Of a DNA stretch of 5,829 bases, positions 1 through 5,602 are shown in pieces. This DNA comes from an uncultured Lachnospiraceae bacterium (GTDB taxonomy: Bacteria > Bacillota > Clostridia > Lachnospirales > Lachnospiraceae): positions 1-5,829 of the forward strand of contig CAOKHR010000164.1 of assembly GCA_948468325.1 (NCBI GenBank), read 5' to 3'. Under the pieces are notes generated by a model. It was not told the origin of the DNA. It worked only from the letters and a program-made list of their open reading frames with translations, and did no database searches. Every line of letters starts with the position of its first letter. The first letter of the stretch is position 1. The position numbers and the translations under genes were made by a program.

Positions 1-58
1 TTTGTTTCAGTTTTCCCATATGCGTAAAACTATTAAGCCGTTTCGCAATCACCTAAAA

Positions 59-86
59 AGTATAGCATATGAAACACGACAAGCAA
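59..86 (-). promoter_or_regulatory. possible minus-strand promoter facing out of the window
   Basis: Read on the minus strand, an extended -10 (TGC followed by TATACT, hexamer at 64-59) lies 16 bases downstream of TTGCTT (86-81). It points left, away from the acetyltransferase gene, so a divergent gene may begin at or beyond the window edge. A minus-strand ATG at 19-17 opens a short frame (MGKLKQ) running off the window, but I see no Shine-Dalgarno before it. The -10 is good; the promoter as a whole is unproven. Confidence 0.35.
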
Positions 87-101
87 AAAGCTTGTTTGCT
101 T
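79..101. other. small inverted repeats with two alternative pairings
   Basis: ACAAGC (79-84) can pair with GCTTGT (90-95) across an AAAAA loop. Alternatively AAGCAAA (81-87) can pair with TTTGCTT (95-101). The two hairpins exclude each other. Neither is followed by a convincing T-run, so I do not call a terminator. The arms overlap the -35 of the minus-strand promoter candidate, so an operator is one possible reading. Confidence 0.25.
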
Positions 102-184
102 CTCGCATTTTAGATTACACACATGCAACCAATGTGATAAAATGAAATCAGGAAAAAAACCGCAAACATCAACACTGCATGTAT

Positions 185-190
185 AGGAGA
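185..190 (+). promoter_or_regulatory. Shine-Dalgarno site that sets the acetyltransferase start
   Basis: AGGAGA lies 6 bases before the ATG at 197 (7 bases counted from AGGAG) but lies downstream of the in-frame ATG at 179. It therefore supports the shorter 254-residue protein over a 260-residue one beginning MYRRRQ. Confidence 0.8.
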
Positions 191-196
191 CGGCAA

Positions 197-961
197 ATGG
201 TATACGAAATCACAAATACCAACAATGTATCAGCATTATTTGGAAATTGGGAAGAAACGCTTATCTGGTCCTGCCTGCAGGGAATTATGGGAAAAGTCTA
301 TGCAGATGACTTGAACACCCCGACGGCGGCAATGGCTATAATCGGAGATTTCACTTTTTTTGCCGGAAAACCGAATATAGAATTAGTGTCATATAAGCCG
401 GACTGGTGTAAGCAAAATTTTATGATTATGATACCGCAAAACGAATTCTGGAAAAACACAATCATAGATTTTTATGGAAAAAAAGCAAAAGTTATTTCCC
501 GATATGCAACGAAAAAAGAACCGCATATTTTTGATAAAAAGAAATTGGAAAAGGCAGTAGTTTCCCTGCCGGAACAATACACTCTGTCCATGATTGATGA
601 AAAGTTTTATCAAATGTGTCAGGCAGAAGAATGGAGCGCTGATTTAGTGTCACAGTTTCCGGATTATGAGAATTACCGTAAATTAGGAATAGGCACAGTA
701 ATCTGCAAAAACAACATTATTATATCCGGCGCCTCTTCTTATTCCAGATATAAAGAAGGCATAGAAATCGAAATTGATACCAGAAAAGAATACAGGCGCA
801 GAGGATTCGCATATGTGTGCGGCGCAAAACTGATATTAGAGTGCTTAAAACGGAATTTATATCCAAGCTGGGATGCACATAATAAAGGATCTGCCGCACT
901 TGCACAAAAGCTGGGCTACCATTACAGCCATGCTTATACAGCAGTCGAGATATACGATTAA
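197..961 (+). CDS. GNAT-family N-acetyltransferase (GNAT_acetyltran-like)
   Basis: A predicted cytosolic acetyl-CoA-dependent N-acetyltransferase of 254 residues; the acceptor substrate cannot be told from sequence. The C-terminal third carries the GNAT fold signature. A beta strand (IEIEIDT, about 189-195) leads into the acetyl-CoA pyrophosphate loop EYRRRGFA (198-205) and its following helix, then PSWDAHN (223-229) and the LAQKLGY motif (235-241) seen at the end of many GNAT proteins. The N-terminal 120 or so residues lack such motifs, matching the two-part layout of the GNAT_acetyltran family (about 250-270 residues), to which I assign it from memory. No signal peptide or membrane segment is visible. 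The start at 197 is chosen for its AGGAGA site; an ATG at 179 is in frame but has no such site. It appears to be transcribed alone, with no clear terminator after it. The family call is firm, the reaction partner unknown. Confidence 0.85.
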   Translation: MVYEITNTNNVSALFGNWEETLIWSCLQGIMGKVYADDLNTPTAAMAIIGDFTFFAGKPNIELVSYKPDWCKQNFMIMIPQNEFWKNTIIDFYGKKAKVISRYATKKEPHIFDKKKLEKAVVSLPEQYTLSMIDEKFYQMCQAEEWSADLVSQFPDYENYRKLGIGTVICKNNIIISGASSYSRYKEGIEIEIDTRKEYRRRGFAYVCGAKLILECLKRNLYPSWDAHNKGSAALAQKLGYHYSHAYTAVEIYD

Positions 962-996
962 AAATCCGGATATTAATATTGCGGTCATTGCATACG

Positions 997-1008
997 GCTG
1001 CATGCAGC
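997..1008. repeat. 12-bp perfect palindrome
   Basis: GCTGCATGCAGC is its own reverse complement. It lies 35 bp past the acetyltransferase stop and is not followed by a T-run, so it is not an intrinsic terminator. It could be a protein-binding site or chance. The rest of 962-1099 holds no gene I can support. Confidence 0.3.
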
Positions 1009-1099
1009 TGTGGGAGGTGGATTTTCAATTCTTTTTGCCTGTCGGAACTATAGCATATATAAGAATGTTTTCAATATGCTTTAAAGCAGGCTCTGCTAT

Positions 1100-1120
1100 G
1101 TACTTCATAAAACAACCCTG
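1100..1120 (+). repeat. dispersed 21-bp repeat, copy 1
   Basis: The sequence from 1100 to 1120 (core AAACAACCCTG) matches the minus strand of 5797-5777 at 19 of 21 positions. In both places it sits upstream of the identical 13-mer ATATGTTATACTA, with 52 bp here and 58 bp there between the CTTCAT of the repeat and the TATACT hexamer. It may be a small interspersed element or a shared upstream regulatory site. Confidence 0.5.
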
Positions 1121-1151
1121 ACGGAAAGGATAGTATTTGCTTGAGGAAATA

Positions 1152-1160
1152 TGTTATACT
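1152..1160 (+). promoter_or_regulatory. extended -10 promoter of the toxin-antitoxin module
   Basis: TGTTATACT gives an extended -10 (TGn plus TATACT, hexamer at 1155-1160), 49 bp before the antitoxin ATG. No good -35 lies 17 bp upstream (AGTATT at 1132-1137). TTGCTT at 1137-1142 is too close, so the site probably relies on the extended -10. Modules of this kind commonly repress their own promoter through the antitoxin, but I see no obvious operator palindrome here. Confidence 0.55.
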
Positions 1161-1209
1161 ATAAATAAAAATATAGCACATTGTTTGTTAATTTGAGAGG
1201 AGGATCAGG

Positions 1210-1467
1210 ATGAGTACTCTTGAACGTACAGTTTCTATGATGAAGGTTTTACCAGAAACGGATTTGGTTAAAATTATGCATCTTACAGAAAAGCTTTTTA
1301 AGCTGCGTGAATGTGAGTTGAATGATAAAGTTGGCAATTTTCTAAAGCCAATGACAGAAGATGATTTTTTGCGGGACATAGAAAATGCAGAGAAACAGTT
1401 TGCTAATGGAGATTATCAGGAGATGGGGGAGGCGATTGATGAAATCTGCCAGCAGCTTGGAATATAA
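1210..1467 (+). CDS. type II antitoxin of a RelE/ParE-type module
   Basis: A small acidic protein of 85 residues, predicted to bind and neutralise the toxin encoded directly downstream. The start is set by AGGAGG (1198-1203) six bases before the ATG. The N-terminal part (about residues 3-35, with LPETDLVKIMHLTEKLFKL) looks helical. The C-terminal part (about 48-85) is acidic and contains MTEDDFLRDIENAEKQFANG followed by a Glu/Asp-rich tail ending in QQLGI. In such modules the C-terminal segment usually wraps the toxin. I do not recognise a classical ribbon-helix-helix or Phd fold with certainty, so DNA binding is unproven. Identification rests mainly on size, charge, overlap with a toxin-like gene and a resemblance to small Clostridial antitoxins that I recall but could not check. 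Its 3' end overlaps the toxin start by 29 bp in another frame, which couples the two translations. Confidence 0.7.
   Translation: MSTLERTVSMMKVLPETDLVKIMHLTEKLFKLRECELNDKVGNFLKPMTEDDFLRDIENAEKQFANGDYQEMGEAIDEICQQLGI
1426..1432 (+). promoter_or_regulatory. Shine-Dalgarno of the toxin, inside the antitoxin gene
   Basis: GGGGAGG lies six bases before the ATG at 1439. It fixes the toxin start there rather than at the in-frame ATG at 1385, which would place 54 further bases inside the antitoxin gene and has no comparable site. Confidence 0.75.
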
Positions 1468-1771
1468 AGTTATTATTACAAATGGTGCAAAAACACAGCT
1501 TGCACAGATATTGCGTTATCTTCGGCAGGATCTGAAAAGCGAACAGGCGGCGCGCAGTGTAAAGGCAGATATGGAGGATACTAAAATCAGGCTTTCCCAT
1601 ATGGCTGGCAGCTTTAAGTTGTGTGATAATCCCAGGTTAAATGCTTTGGGATATAGGATAATCCATCTTAAACGCCATCAATATTTTATGCTGTATAAAA
1701 TCGTAAGCGATATGGTACGCGTAGATGGTATCTATCATGATTTGCAGGATTATGAAAATAGCTTGAAATAA
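1439..1771 (+). CDS. RelE/ParE superfamily toxin
   Basis: A 110-residue basic protein of the RelE/ParE toxin fold. Relatives either cut ribosome-bound mRNA (RelE type) or poison DNA gyrase (ParE type); the sequence does not settle which. From the start at 1439, residues 8-14 (EYKVIIT) form the first strand, and the helical hairpin with AKTQLAQILRYLRQDL (17-32) and EQAARSV follows. The C-terminal sheet includes NALGYRIIHLKRHQYFMLYKI (about 68-88) and MVRVDGIYHDLQDYENSL (92-109). The YRIIHL...YFMLYKI...V.VDGIYHDLQDY pattern is the typical end of this superfamily, where many members have YRVFYRV and a final H-x-x-x-D. The length is usual for the family. It is co-transcribed with the antitoxin at 1210-1467 and overlaps it by 29 bp. 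The reading frame is intact, so the toxin may be functional. No terminator is evident downstream. Confidence 0.85.
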   Translation: MKSASSLEYKVIITNGAKTQLAQILRYLRQDLKSEQAARSVKADMEDTKIRLSHMAGSFKLCDNPRLNALGYRIIHLKRHQYFMLYKIVSDMVRVDGIYHDLQDYENSLK

Positions 1772-1774
1772 TAA

Positions 1775-1909
1775 TTGTGCCGGTCTGGAAGTTATCCGTT
1801 TCTGATTGTAAAACATACCGCGGCTGAGAAAAAGCTTTCGATGGTTATTGGGCCGAATATAATAAAAATCGGCGCGAAAGCATTTCAGGGATGTAAGAAC
1901 CAGAAATAA
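1775..1909 (+). pseudogene. remnant of a BspA-like leucine-rich-repeat (LRR_5) gene
   Basis: The frame ending at the TAA at 1907-1909 reads IGPNIIKIGAKAFQGCKNQK over its last 20 codons. This matches the repeat of BspA-like surface proteins, whose usual pattern is I-G-x-x-A-F-x-G-C-x-x-L. The preceding codons (SYPFLIVKHTAAEKKLSMV) resemble a strand-turn-strand lead-in. A stop at 1772-1774 lies just before it, there is no credible start or Shine-Dalgarno, and the frame closes after a single repeat where real members have many in tandem. I therefore read it as a decayed fragment left between the toxin gene and serS. It begins right after the toxin stop, so insertion of the toxin module next to or into a former gene is possible. 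A chance match cannot be excluded, but the motif is long and specific. Confidence 0.55.
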
Positions 1910-1938
1910 AAGATAACAAAACTTTCCCCACAAAAAGA

Positions 1939-1967
1939 TTGAATCTAAACATGATTCATTGTATAAT
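1939..1967 (+). promoter_or_regulatory. housekeeping promoter of serS
   Basis: TTGAAT (-35, 1939-1944), a 17-bp spacer and TATAAT (-10, 1962-1967) form a near-consensus vegetative promoter. A transcript start near 1974 would give a leader of about 47 bases. The spacer holds a 6-bp inverted repeat, TGAATC (1940-1945) and GATTCA (1953-1958), which overlaps the -35 and could be an operator or chance. Confidence 0.75.
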
Positions 1968-2020
1968 AATCCCATTCTTAGCATTCTTGCGGCAAAAGAG
2001 AGAGCAGAAAGGAAATTACA

Positions 2021-3301
2021 ATGATCGATTTAAAATTTTTAAGGGAAAATCCCGAAATCGTAAAGCAGAATATCAGGAACAAATTTCAGGATCACAAGCT
2101 TCCGCTTGTAGATGAAGTAATTGAATTAGATGCGCAGTCCAGAAAAGCCAAGCAGGAGGCAGACGCGCTCCGTGCGAACCGCAACGTCATTTCCAAACAA
2201 ATCGGAGCATTGATGGGACAGGGCAAAAAAGACGAGGCGCTGGCATTAAAAGAACAGGTGCAGAAAGATGCCGCCCGTCTGGCAGAATTGGAAGTGCAGG
2301 AAAAAGAGCTGCAGGAAAAAGTCAATAAAATCATGATGACAATTCCCAATATTATAGACCCCTCCGTACCAATCGGCAAAGACGACAGCTGTAATGTTGA
2401 AATTGAAAAATTCGGAGAGCCCGTAGTACCTGATTTTGAAATCCCTTATCATACCGAAATTATGGAAAAATTTAACGGTATTGATTTGGATGCTGCCGGA
2501 AAAGTGGCCGGAAACGGATTTTATTATCTTATGGGAGACATTGCAAGGCTCCATTCCGCAGTGATTTCCTATGCAAGAGATTTTATGATTGACCGCGGTT
2601 TTACTTACTGCGTTCCGCCGTTTATGATACGGAGCAGTGTAGTAACCGGAGTTATGAGCTTTGAAGAAATGGATGCCATGATGTACAAAATCGAGGGCGA
2701 AGATCTTTATCTTATCGGCACATCAGAGCATTCGATGATTGGAAAATTTATTGATACAATTCAGGAAGAAGACAAACTTCCCTACACGCTGACAAGCTAT
2801 TCGCCCTGTTTCAGAAAAGAGAAGGGCGCACATGGAATCGAAGAGCGCGGCGTATACCGTATCCATCAGTTTGAAAAACAGGAAATGATTGTTGTCTGCA
2901 AACCGGAGGAATCCAAAGTCTGGTATGATAAGCTGTGGCAGAATACGGTTGATTTGTTCCGCAGTTTAGATATTCCGGTCCGCACATTAGAATGCTGTTC
3001 CGGTGACTTAGCGGATTTAAAAGTAAAATCCTGTGACGTAGAAGCATGGTCTCCGAGACAGAAGAAATATTTTGAAGTGGGAAGCTGTTCCAATCTTGGG
3101 GATGCACAGGCAAGGCGCCTGAAAATCCGCATCAAAGGGGAAGACGGCAGCAAATATTTTGCCCACACGTTAAACAATACGGTAGCGGCGCCGCCCAGAA
3201 TGCTGATTGCATTTTTAGAAAACAATCTGAATGCAGACGGAAGTGTAAATATTCCGGCTGCGCTGCAGCCATATATGGGCGGAAAAACAAAGATTGAATA
3301 A
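2021..3301 (+). CDS. serS: seryl-tRNA synthetase
   Basis: Charges tRNA-Ser with serine in two ATP-dependent steps, acting in the cytosol as a homodimer. At 426 residues it has the usual length. The N-terminal arm, a long antiparallel coiled coil that grips the tRNA long variable arm, spans about residues 30-105 and is rich in Lys, Glu, Ala and Gln. The class II catalytic core follows. The serine-binding TxE motif is TSE (234-236) within LIGTSEHSMIG. Motif 2 is CFRKEKGAHGIEERG (263-277) with HQFEKQE (282-288). Motif 3 has R393 in TLNNTVAAPPRMLIAFLENN, and the protein ends with IPAALQPYMGG. Several motifs depart from the common bacterial form (PTAEV, FRSEAG, LNGSGLAVGR) and look closer to archaeal and eukaryotic types, although the key Thr, Glu and Arg residues are kept. 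The start is fixed by AAAGGA seven bases upstream. It has its own promoter and terminator. Confidence 0.97.
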   Translation: MIDLKFLRENPEIVKQNIRNKFQDHKLPLVDEVIELDAQSRKAKQEADALRANRNVISKQIGALMGQGKKDEALALKEQVQKDAARLAELEVQEKELQEKVNKIMMTIPNIIDPSVPIGKDDSCNVEIEKFGEPVVPDFEIPYHTEIMEKFNGIDLDAAGKVAGNGFYYLMGDIARLHSAVISYARDFMIDRGFTYCVPPFMIRSSVVTGVMSFEEMDAMMYKIEGEDLYLIGTSEHSMIGKFIDTIQEEDKLPYTLTSYSPCFRKEKGAHGIEERGVYRIHQFEKQEMIVVCKPEESKVWYDKLWQNTVDLFRSLDIPVRTLECCSGDLADLKVKSCDVEAWSPRQKKYFEVGSCSNLGDAQARRLKIRIKGEDGSKYFAHTLNNTVAAPPRMLIAFLENNLNADGSVNIPAALQPYMGGKTKIE

Positions 3302-3318
3302 TCGTATATAAAAAAGGT

Positions 3319-3362
3319 AACGGTTCATGGATGAAAAAATTACATCTGTGAACCGTTTTTTT
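3319..3362 (+). terminator. intrinsic terminator of serS
   Basis: AACGGTTCA (3319-3327) pairs perfectly with TGAACCGTT (3349-3357). The stem extends inward through two G-U pairs and four Watson-Crick pairs to about 15 bp, with a nine-base A-rich loop (3334-3342). A seven-base T-run (3356-3362) follows. It starts 18 bp after the serS stop. Confidence 0.9.
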
Positions 3363-3389
3363 GAAACTTTTTTTCCGATTGAATCGTAT
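3362..3389 (+). promoter_or_regulatory. candidate ECF-type promoter of the sigma-factor operon
   Basis: TGAAAC (3362-3367) and CGTAT (3385-3389) are separated by 17 bp. Well-studied ECF sigma factors of Bacillus (sigma-W, X, M) use a TGAAAC -35 and a CGT -10 at 16-17 bp, so this site fits autoregulation by the sigma factor encoded 25 bp downstream. The -35 begins on the last T of the serS terminator. No good vegetative promoter is visible in the same gap. The assignment is inference from consensus only. Confidence 0.55.
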
Positions 3390-3413
3390 TAATTACAGGA
3401 AAGGAAATGGTAG

Positions 3414-3911
3414 ATGATGCAGAGCCGGGTGGAGGAATACTTTCAGAAATATTACAAAGTTTGCTGCCGTGTGGCATTTACCCTGGTAAAGAATCAGGCA
3501 GATGCGGAAGATGTTGCACAGGAAGTGCTGCTGCGTCTGATTCTGTATCAGCCGCAGTTTGCGGGTGAGGAACATGAGAAAGCATGGATCATACGGACAG
3601 CGATTAATTTGTGCAAAGACCTTCTGAAAAGCAAATGGAATAAAACGACAGTTGGTATGGAAGCCGTATCACCGGAAGAGCGCGCAGCTTTTGAAATCCC
3701 CAATGTGGAGACAGATGATACGTTTTTTGTCGTTATGGAACTGCCGGAGAAGTATCGAAACTGTCTGTATCTGTTTTATTACGAGGATTATTCCATTCGT
3801 GAAATAGCAAGAATCCTGGAAAAACCGGAGAATACCATTAAGACGAATTTAAAACGAGGCCGCGAAGCGCTTCGTGAAAAGCTTTTGGAAAGGAGATTAC
3901 TATGTCATTAA
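3414..3911 (+). CDS. ECF-family RNA polymerase sigma factor
   Basis: A 165-residue alternative sigma factor of the sigma-70 extracytoplasmic-function group, which directs RNA polymerase to a specific set of promoters. Region 2 spans about residues 5-75, with FTLVKNQADAEDVAQEVLLR (22-41) as the core-binding and -10 recognition helices and KAWIIRTAINLCKDLLKSKW (56-75) behind it. After an acidic linker, region 4 (about 104-160) has LPEKYRNCLYLFYYEDYSIR (110-129), then the helix-turn-helix EIARILEKPENTIKTNLKRG (130-149), which reads the -35. Length and layout are normal and neither domain is broken. Two ATGs lie at 3414 and 3417; AAAGGA at 3400-3405 gives 8 bases to the first, which I take. The gene overlaps the next by 10 bp, so the two are probably made together. 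No transmembrane anti-sigma factor is visible in the window, so how this factor is held inactive is unknown. Confidence 0.93.
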   Translation: MMQSRVEEYFQKYYKVCCRVAFTLVKNQADAEDVAQEVLLRLILYQPQFAGEEHEKAWIIRTAINLCKDLLKSKWNKTTVGMEAVSPEERAAFEIPNVETDDTFFVVMELPEKYRNCLYLFYYEDYSIREIARILEKPENTIKTNLKRGREALREKLLERRLLCH

Positions 3912-5209
3912 GCAGTATAAGCAGCAAGGGATTTTTTTATGAAAAAATAAATGCAAGAAGCAGCCAGCGGACACAGGAAAACAGCAAAGGCAGATTTCCG
4001 GATAATTTAGAGCAGACCAATGAAAAGGAGAGCAGAGAGGATTCGCAGGTACAAAAGGAAGAGGCAGGAACATCGACAAGCGTACAGGTAGATTATAGTT
4101 ACGGCGGAGCCAGTTCAGCGCTTTGGATTATGCAGAACGGACGGGTAAATATGAGCGCCGTGTTTGCGTGCAAAGCACGCCATATCGCTTACAGTGACTG
4201 CGACTCGGTAAAAGTTTTTGCTGCCGAGGGATATACTTTAAAGGCAAAAGTTGAGCTGGATGCCCATAAAGTATATATTGAGCAGAAAAATGAGGACGGA
4301 AGTATTTACGCATACGAAGTCAATCCGCTGAAGCTTTCAGACAACACGCAAAATCCTATAGAGCAGATGGCGGCAGAAGCCTGGGAGGGCGCGCGCAGGC
4401 TTTTGAATGACGGGACGTTTACGGAGATTAAGGCAGACGGGAATCCAAAAGCAGAGGAATCCAAAGAGGAAAAAATTACGTTTGCAAAATGGCTGGATCA
4501 GTTCCATGATTTTGTAAAAAGACGAATTAAAGAGGGACCTCCGAAAATACAGATTGGCGGTTCCGAATATTCGGAAAAAGACTGGGAAAAACTTATGCGG
4601 AAAATGGATGAAGCGATTGATGCATATAAAGAAGAGCTGCGGCAGAGAATACGAAAAGATAAAGATCAGGATGCCGCAGGAAAGGAAGCCGGCAGCGCCA
4701 CAGAGACAAAAAGTCTTGCAGAGGTCGCCGGAATGGATGCAGGAGAAAAAGATATAGAAGAGCAGAAAAAACCAAAAGAGTCAGGTATTTCCGAGGCAGA
4801 ATCCATAAAAGCAGAGAAAAAGCAGACGAATTACGCATCTACCAGTTTCCTGGCACGTTTGAAAGGAGAGAAAAAAGCACCGTATTCGTATCTTGCAGAT
4901 GAGTCGGGGATGATTGTTTATAAGGGCGCCGTATTTGTTTGTGATGATAAAAAACAGTCTATCTGCCTTGGAGATATGTCAGACCCAAATAATGTATTAA
5001 ACATTCCGCTTTCAAAAGGAGGTGTGCTTAGAGTACACCGTGACAATATCGGAGATCTTGTAAAAGCGATTGATATGTTTTCACCGGAAGATATTGCAAG
5101 AATTTTGCGAGCGATTGCACAGGATAAAAAAGTGCAGGATATGGAGCTTGAAATCAAAGAAATGGAATCGGAAGATCCCGCCGAAAATGCAGGAAGCGTA
5201 ACGGATTAG
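3902..5209 (+). CDS. uncharacterised soluble 435-residue protein coupled to the ECF sigma factor
   Basis: I do not recognise this family. The 435-residue protein has no signal peptide and no membrane segment, so it is probably cytosolic. Residues 1-60 are Ser/Gln/Glu-rich and look disordered. Residues 61-141 look beta-rich (VQVDYSYGGASSALWI, then alternating strands to YAYEVNPLKL). Residues 190-250 look helical and include GPPKIQIGGSEYSEKDWEKL (212-231), a segment I vaguely recall from other unnamed Lachnospiraceae proteins but could not check. Residues 251-310 are a Lys/Glu/Ala-rich low-complexity linker. Residues 318-410 form a second compact region with DESGMIVYKGAVFVCDDKK (333-351), GGVLRVHRDNIGDLVKAIDM (373-392) and FSPEDIARILRAIA (393-406). 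AAGGAG (3890-3895) sits six bases before the ATG, and the gene overlaps the sigma-factor end by 10 bp, so the operon link is strong. It could be a non-membrane regulator of the sigma factor, a target that shares its operon, or a structural protein. Confidence 0.85.
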   Translation: MSLSSISSKGFFYEKINARSSQRTQENSKGRFPDNLEQTNEKESREDSQVQKEEAGTSTSVQVDYSYGGASSALWIMQNGRVNMSAVFACKARHIAYSDCDSVKVFAAEGYTLKAKVELDAHKVYIEQKNEDGSIYAYEVNPLKLSDNTQNPIEQMAAEAWEGARRLLNDGTFTEIKADGNPKAEESKEEKITFAKWLDQFHDFVKRRIKEGPPKIQIGGSEYSEKDWEKLMRKMDEAIDAYKEELRQRIRKDKDQDAAGKEAGSATETKSLAEVAGMDAGEKDIEEQKKPKESGISEAESIKAEKKQTNYASTSFLARLKGEKKAPYSYLADESGMIVYKGAVFVCDDKKQSICLGDMSDPNNVLNIPLSKGGVLRVHRDNIGDLVKAIDMFSPEDIARILRAIAQDKKVQDMELEIKEMESEDPAENAGSVTD

Positions 5210-5250
5210 AAAATTTGTAACCGGCAGTTTTTCCTCCATATAAAAGAAAT

Positions 5251-5286
5251 AAAAAACAGGGTCCGCGGAAGCGGACTCTGTTTTTT
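5251..5286. terminator. bidirectional intrinsic terminator between convergent genes
   Basis: CAGGGTCCGC (5257-5266) pairs with GCGGACTCTG (5271-5280) around a GGAA loop, with one G-T wobble. The stem is flanked by six A (5251-5256) and six T (5281-5286). It therefore has a T-run on either strand and can end both the sigma-factor operon, 41 bp after its stop, and the minus-strand gene whose stop is at 5290-5288. Confidence 0.93.
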
Positions 5287-5287
5287 A

Positions 5288-5602
5288 TTAGAGGAGAGAT
5301 TCTAAATAAGACTCCAGACGCTGATCTAATGTCATTTCTGCAAACAGAAGAGGATTTTCCCTGGATAACTTCACCATTAGTTCATACGTCTGCGGTGTAG
5401 TCGTGACAGTGGGGAAAATTGTCTGACAGCAGAGCCGGAGAGTGGTGTGGCTGCTTAGAACAACGTCCACGGAGTCTGTTTTCTCATTGTAGTAAGAAAT
5501 CATATAATATTGCCTGACTCCTTTCAGATTTCTTGATGCTTTTGTATGCAAAAAAGCTGCCAGTGGCAAGTTTTTTGTGCTGTTTCTGAAAATTTTATAC
5601 AT
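5288..5602 (-). CDS. small protein of unknown function, possibly DUF6061-like
   Basis: A minus-strand frame of 104 residues from the ATG at 5602. The C-terminal 71 residues (from MISYYNEKTDSVDVVLS, residue 34) look like a compact domain: two strands, then TPQTYELMVKLSRENP (69-84), FAEMTLDQRLESYL (87-100) and the end ESLL. The layout recalls short Clostridial DUF6061 proteins of about 70 residues (strand pair, then a YxxS-x-LxYL-x-Y-N-x-P-like stretch and GDxxxYL), but this is a weak match from memory. The start is uncertain. ATG 5602 has GGGGTGG seven bases upstream. ATG 5656 has GGAG ten bases upstream and would add 18 residues (MYTQRVFQDDTPLWGGFK). ATG 5503 has AAAGGAG 14 bases upstream and would leave only the 71-residue domain. 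Promoter, leader and terminator are all well placed, which argues for a real gene. No membrane segment or signal peptide is clear. Confidence 0.55.
   Translation of the reverse strand: MYKIFRNSTKNLPLAAFLHTKASRNLKGVRQYYMISYYNEKTDSVDVVLSSHTTLRLCCQTIFPTVTTTPQTYELMVKLSRENPLLFAEMTLDQRLESYLESLL

Noticed and set aside
142..186. A 14-codon leader frame (MKSGKKPQTSTLHV) ending on the acetyltransferase Shine-Dalgarno
   Set aside because: No ribosome-binding site before it and no repeated codons or alternative hairpins that would suggest attenuation.
720..1028. A 102-residue minus-strand frame opposite the acetyltransferase gene
   Set aside because: Mostly antisense to a well-supported gene, with no family features and no ribosome site.
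873..1121. An 82-residue plus-strand frame overlapping the end of the acetyltransferase gene
   Set aside because: Its first third lies out of frame inside a confident gene, it has no ribosome site, and the rest has no recognisable domain.
2811..3225. Long minus-strand frames opposite serS
   Set aside because: Antisense shadows of a gene with clear class II synthetase motifs.
5212..5286. A structured RNA or tRNA in the gap after the 435-residue protein gene
   Set aside because: The only stable fold is the symmetric terminator hairpin; no cloverleaf elements are present.
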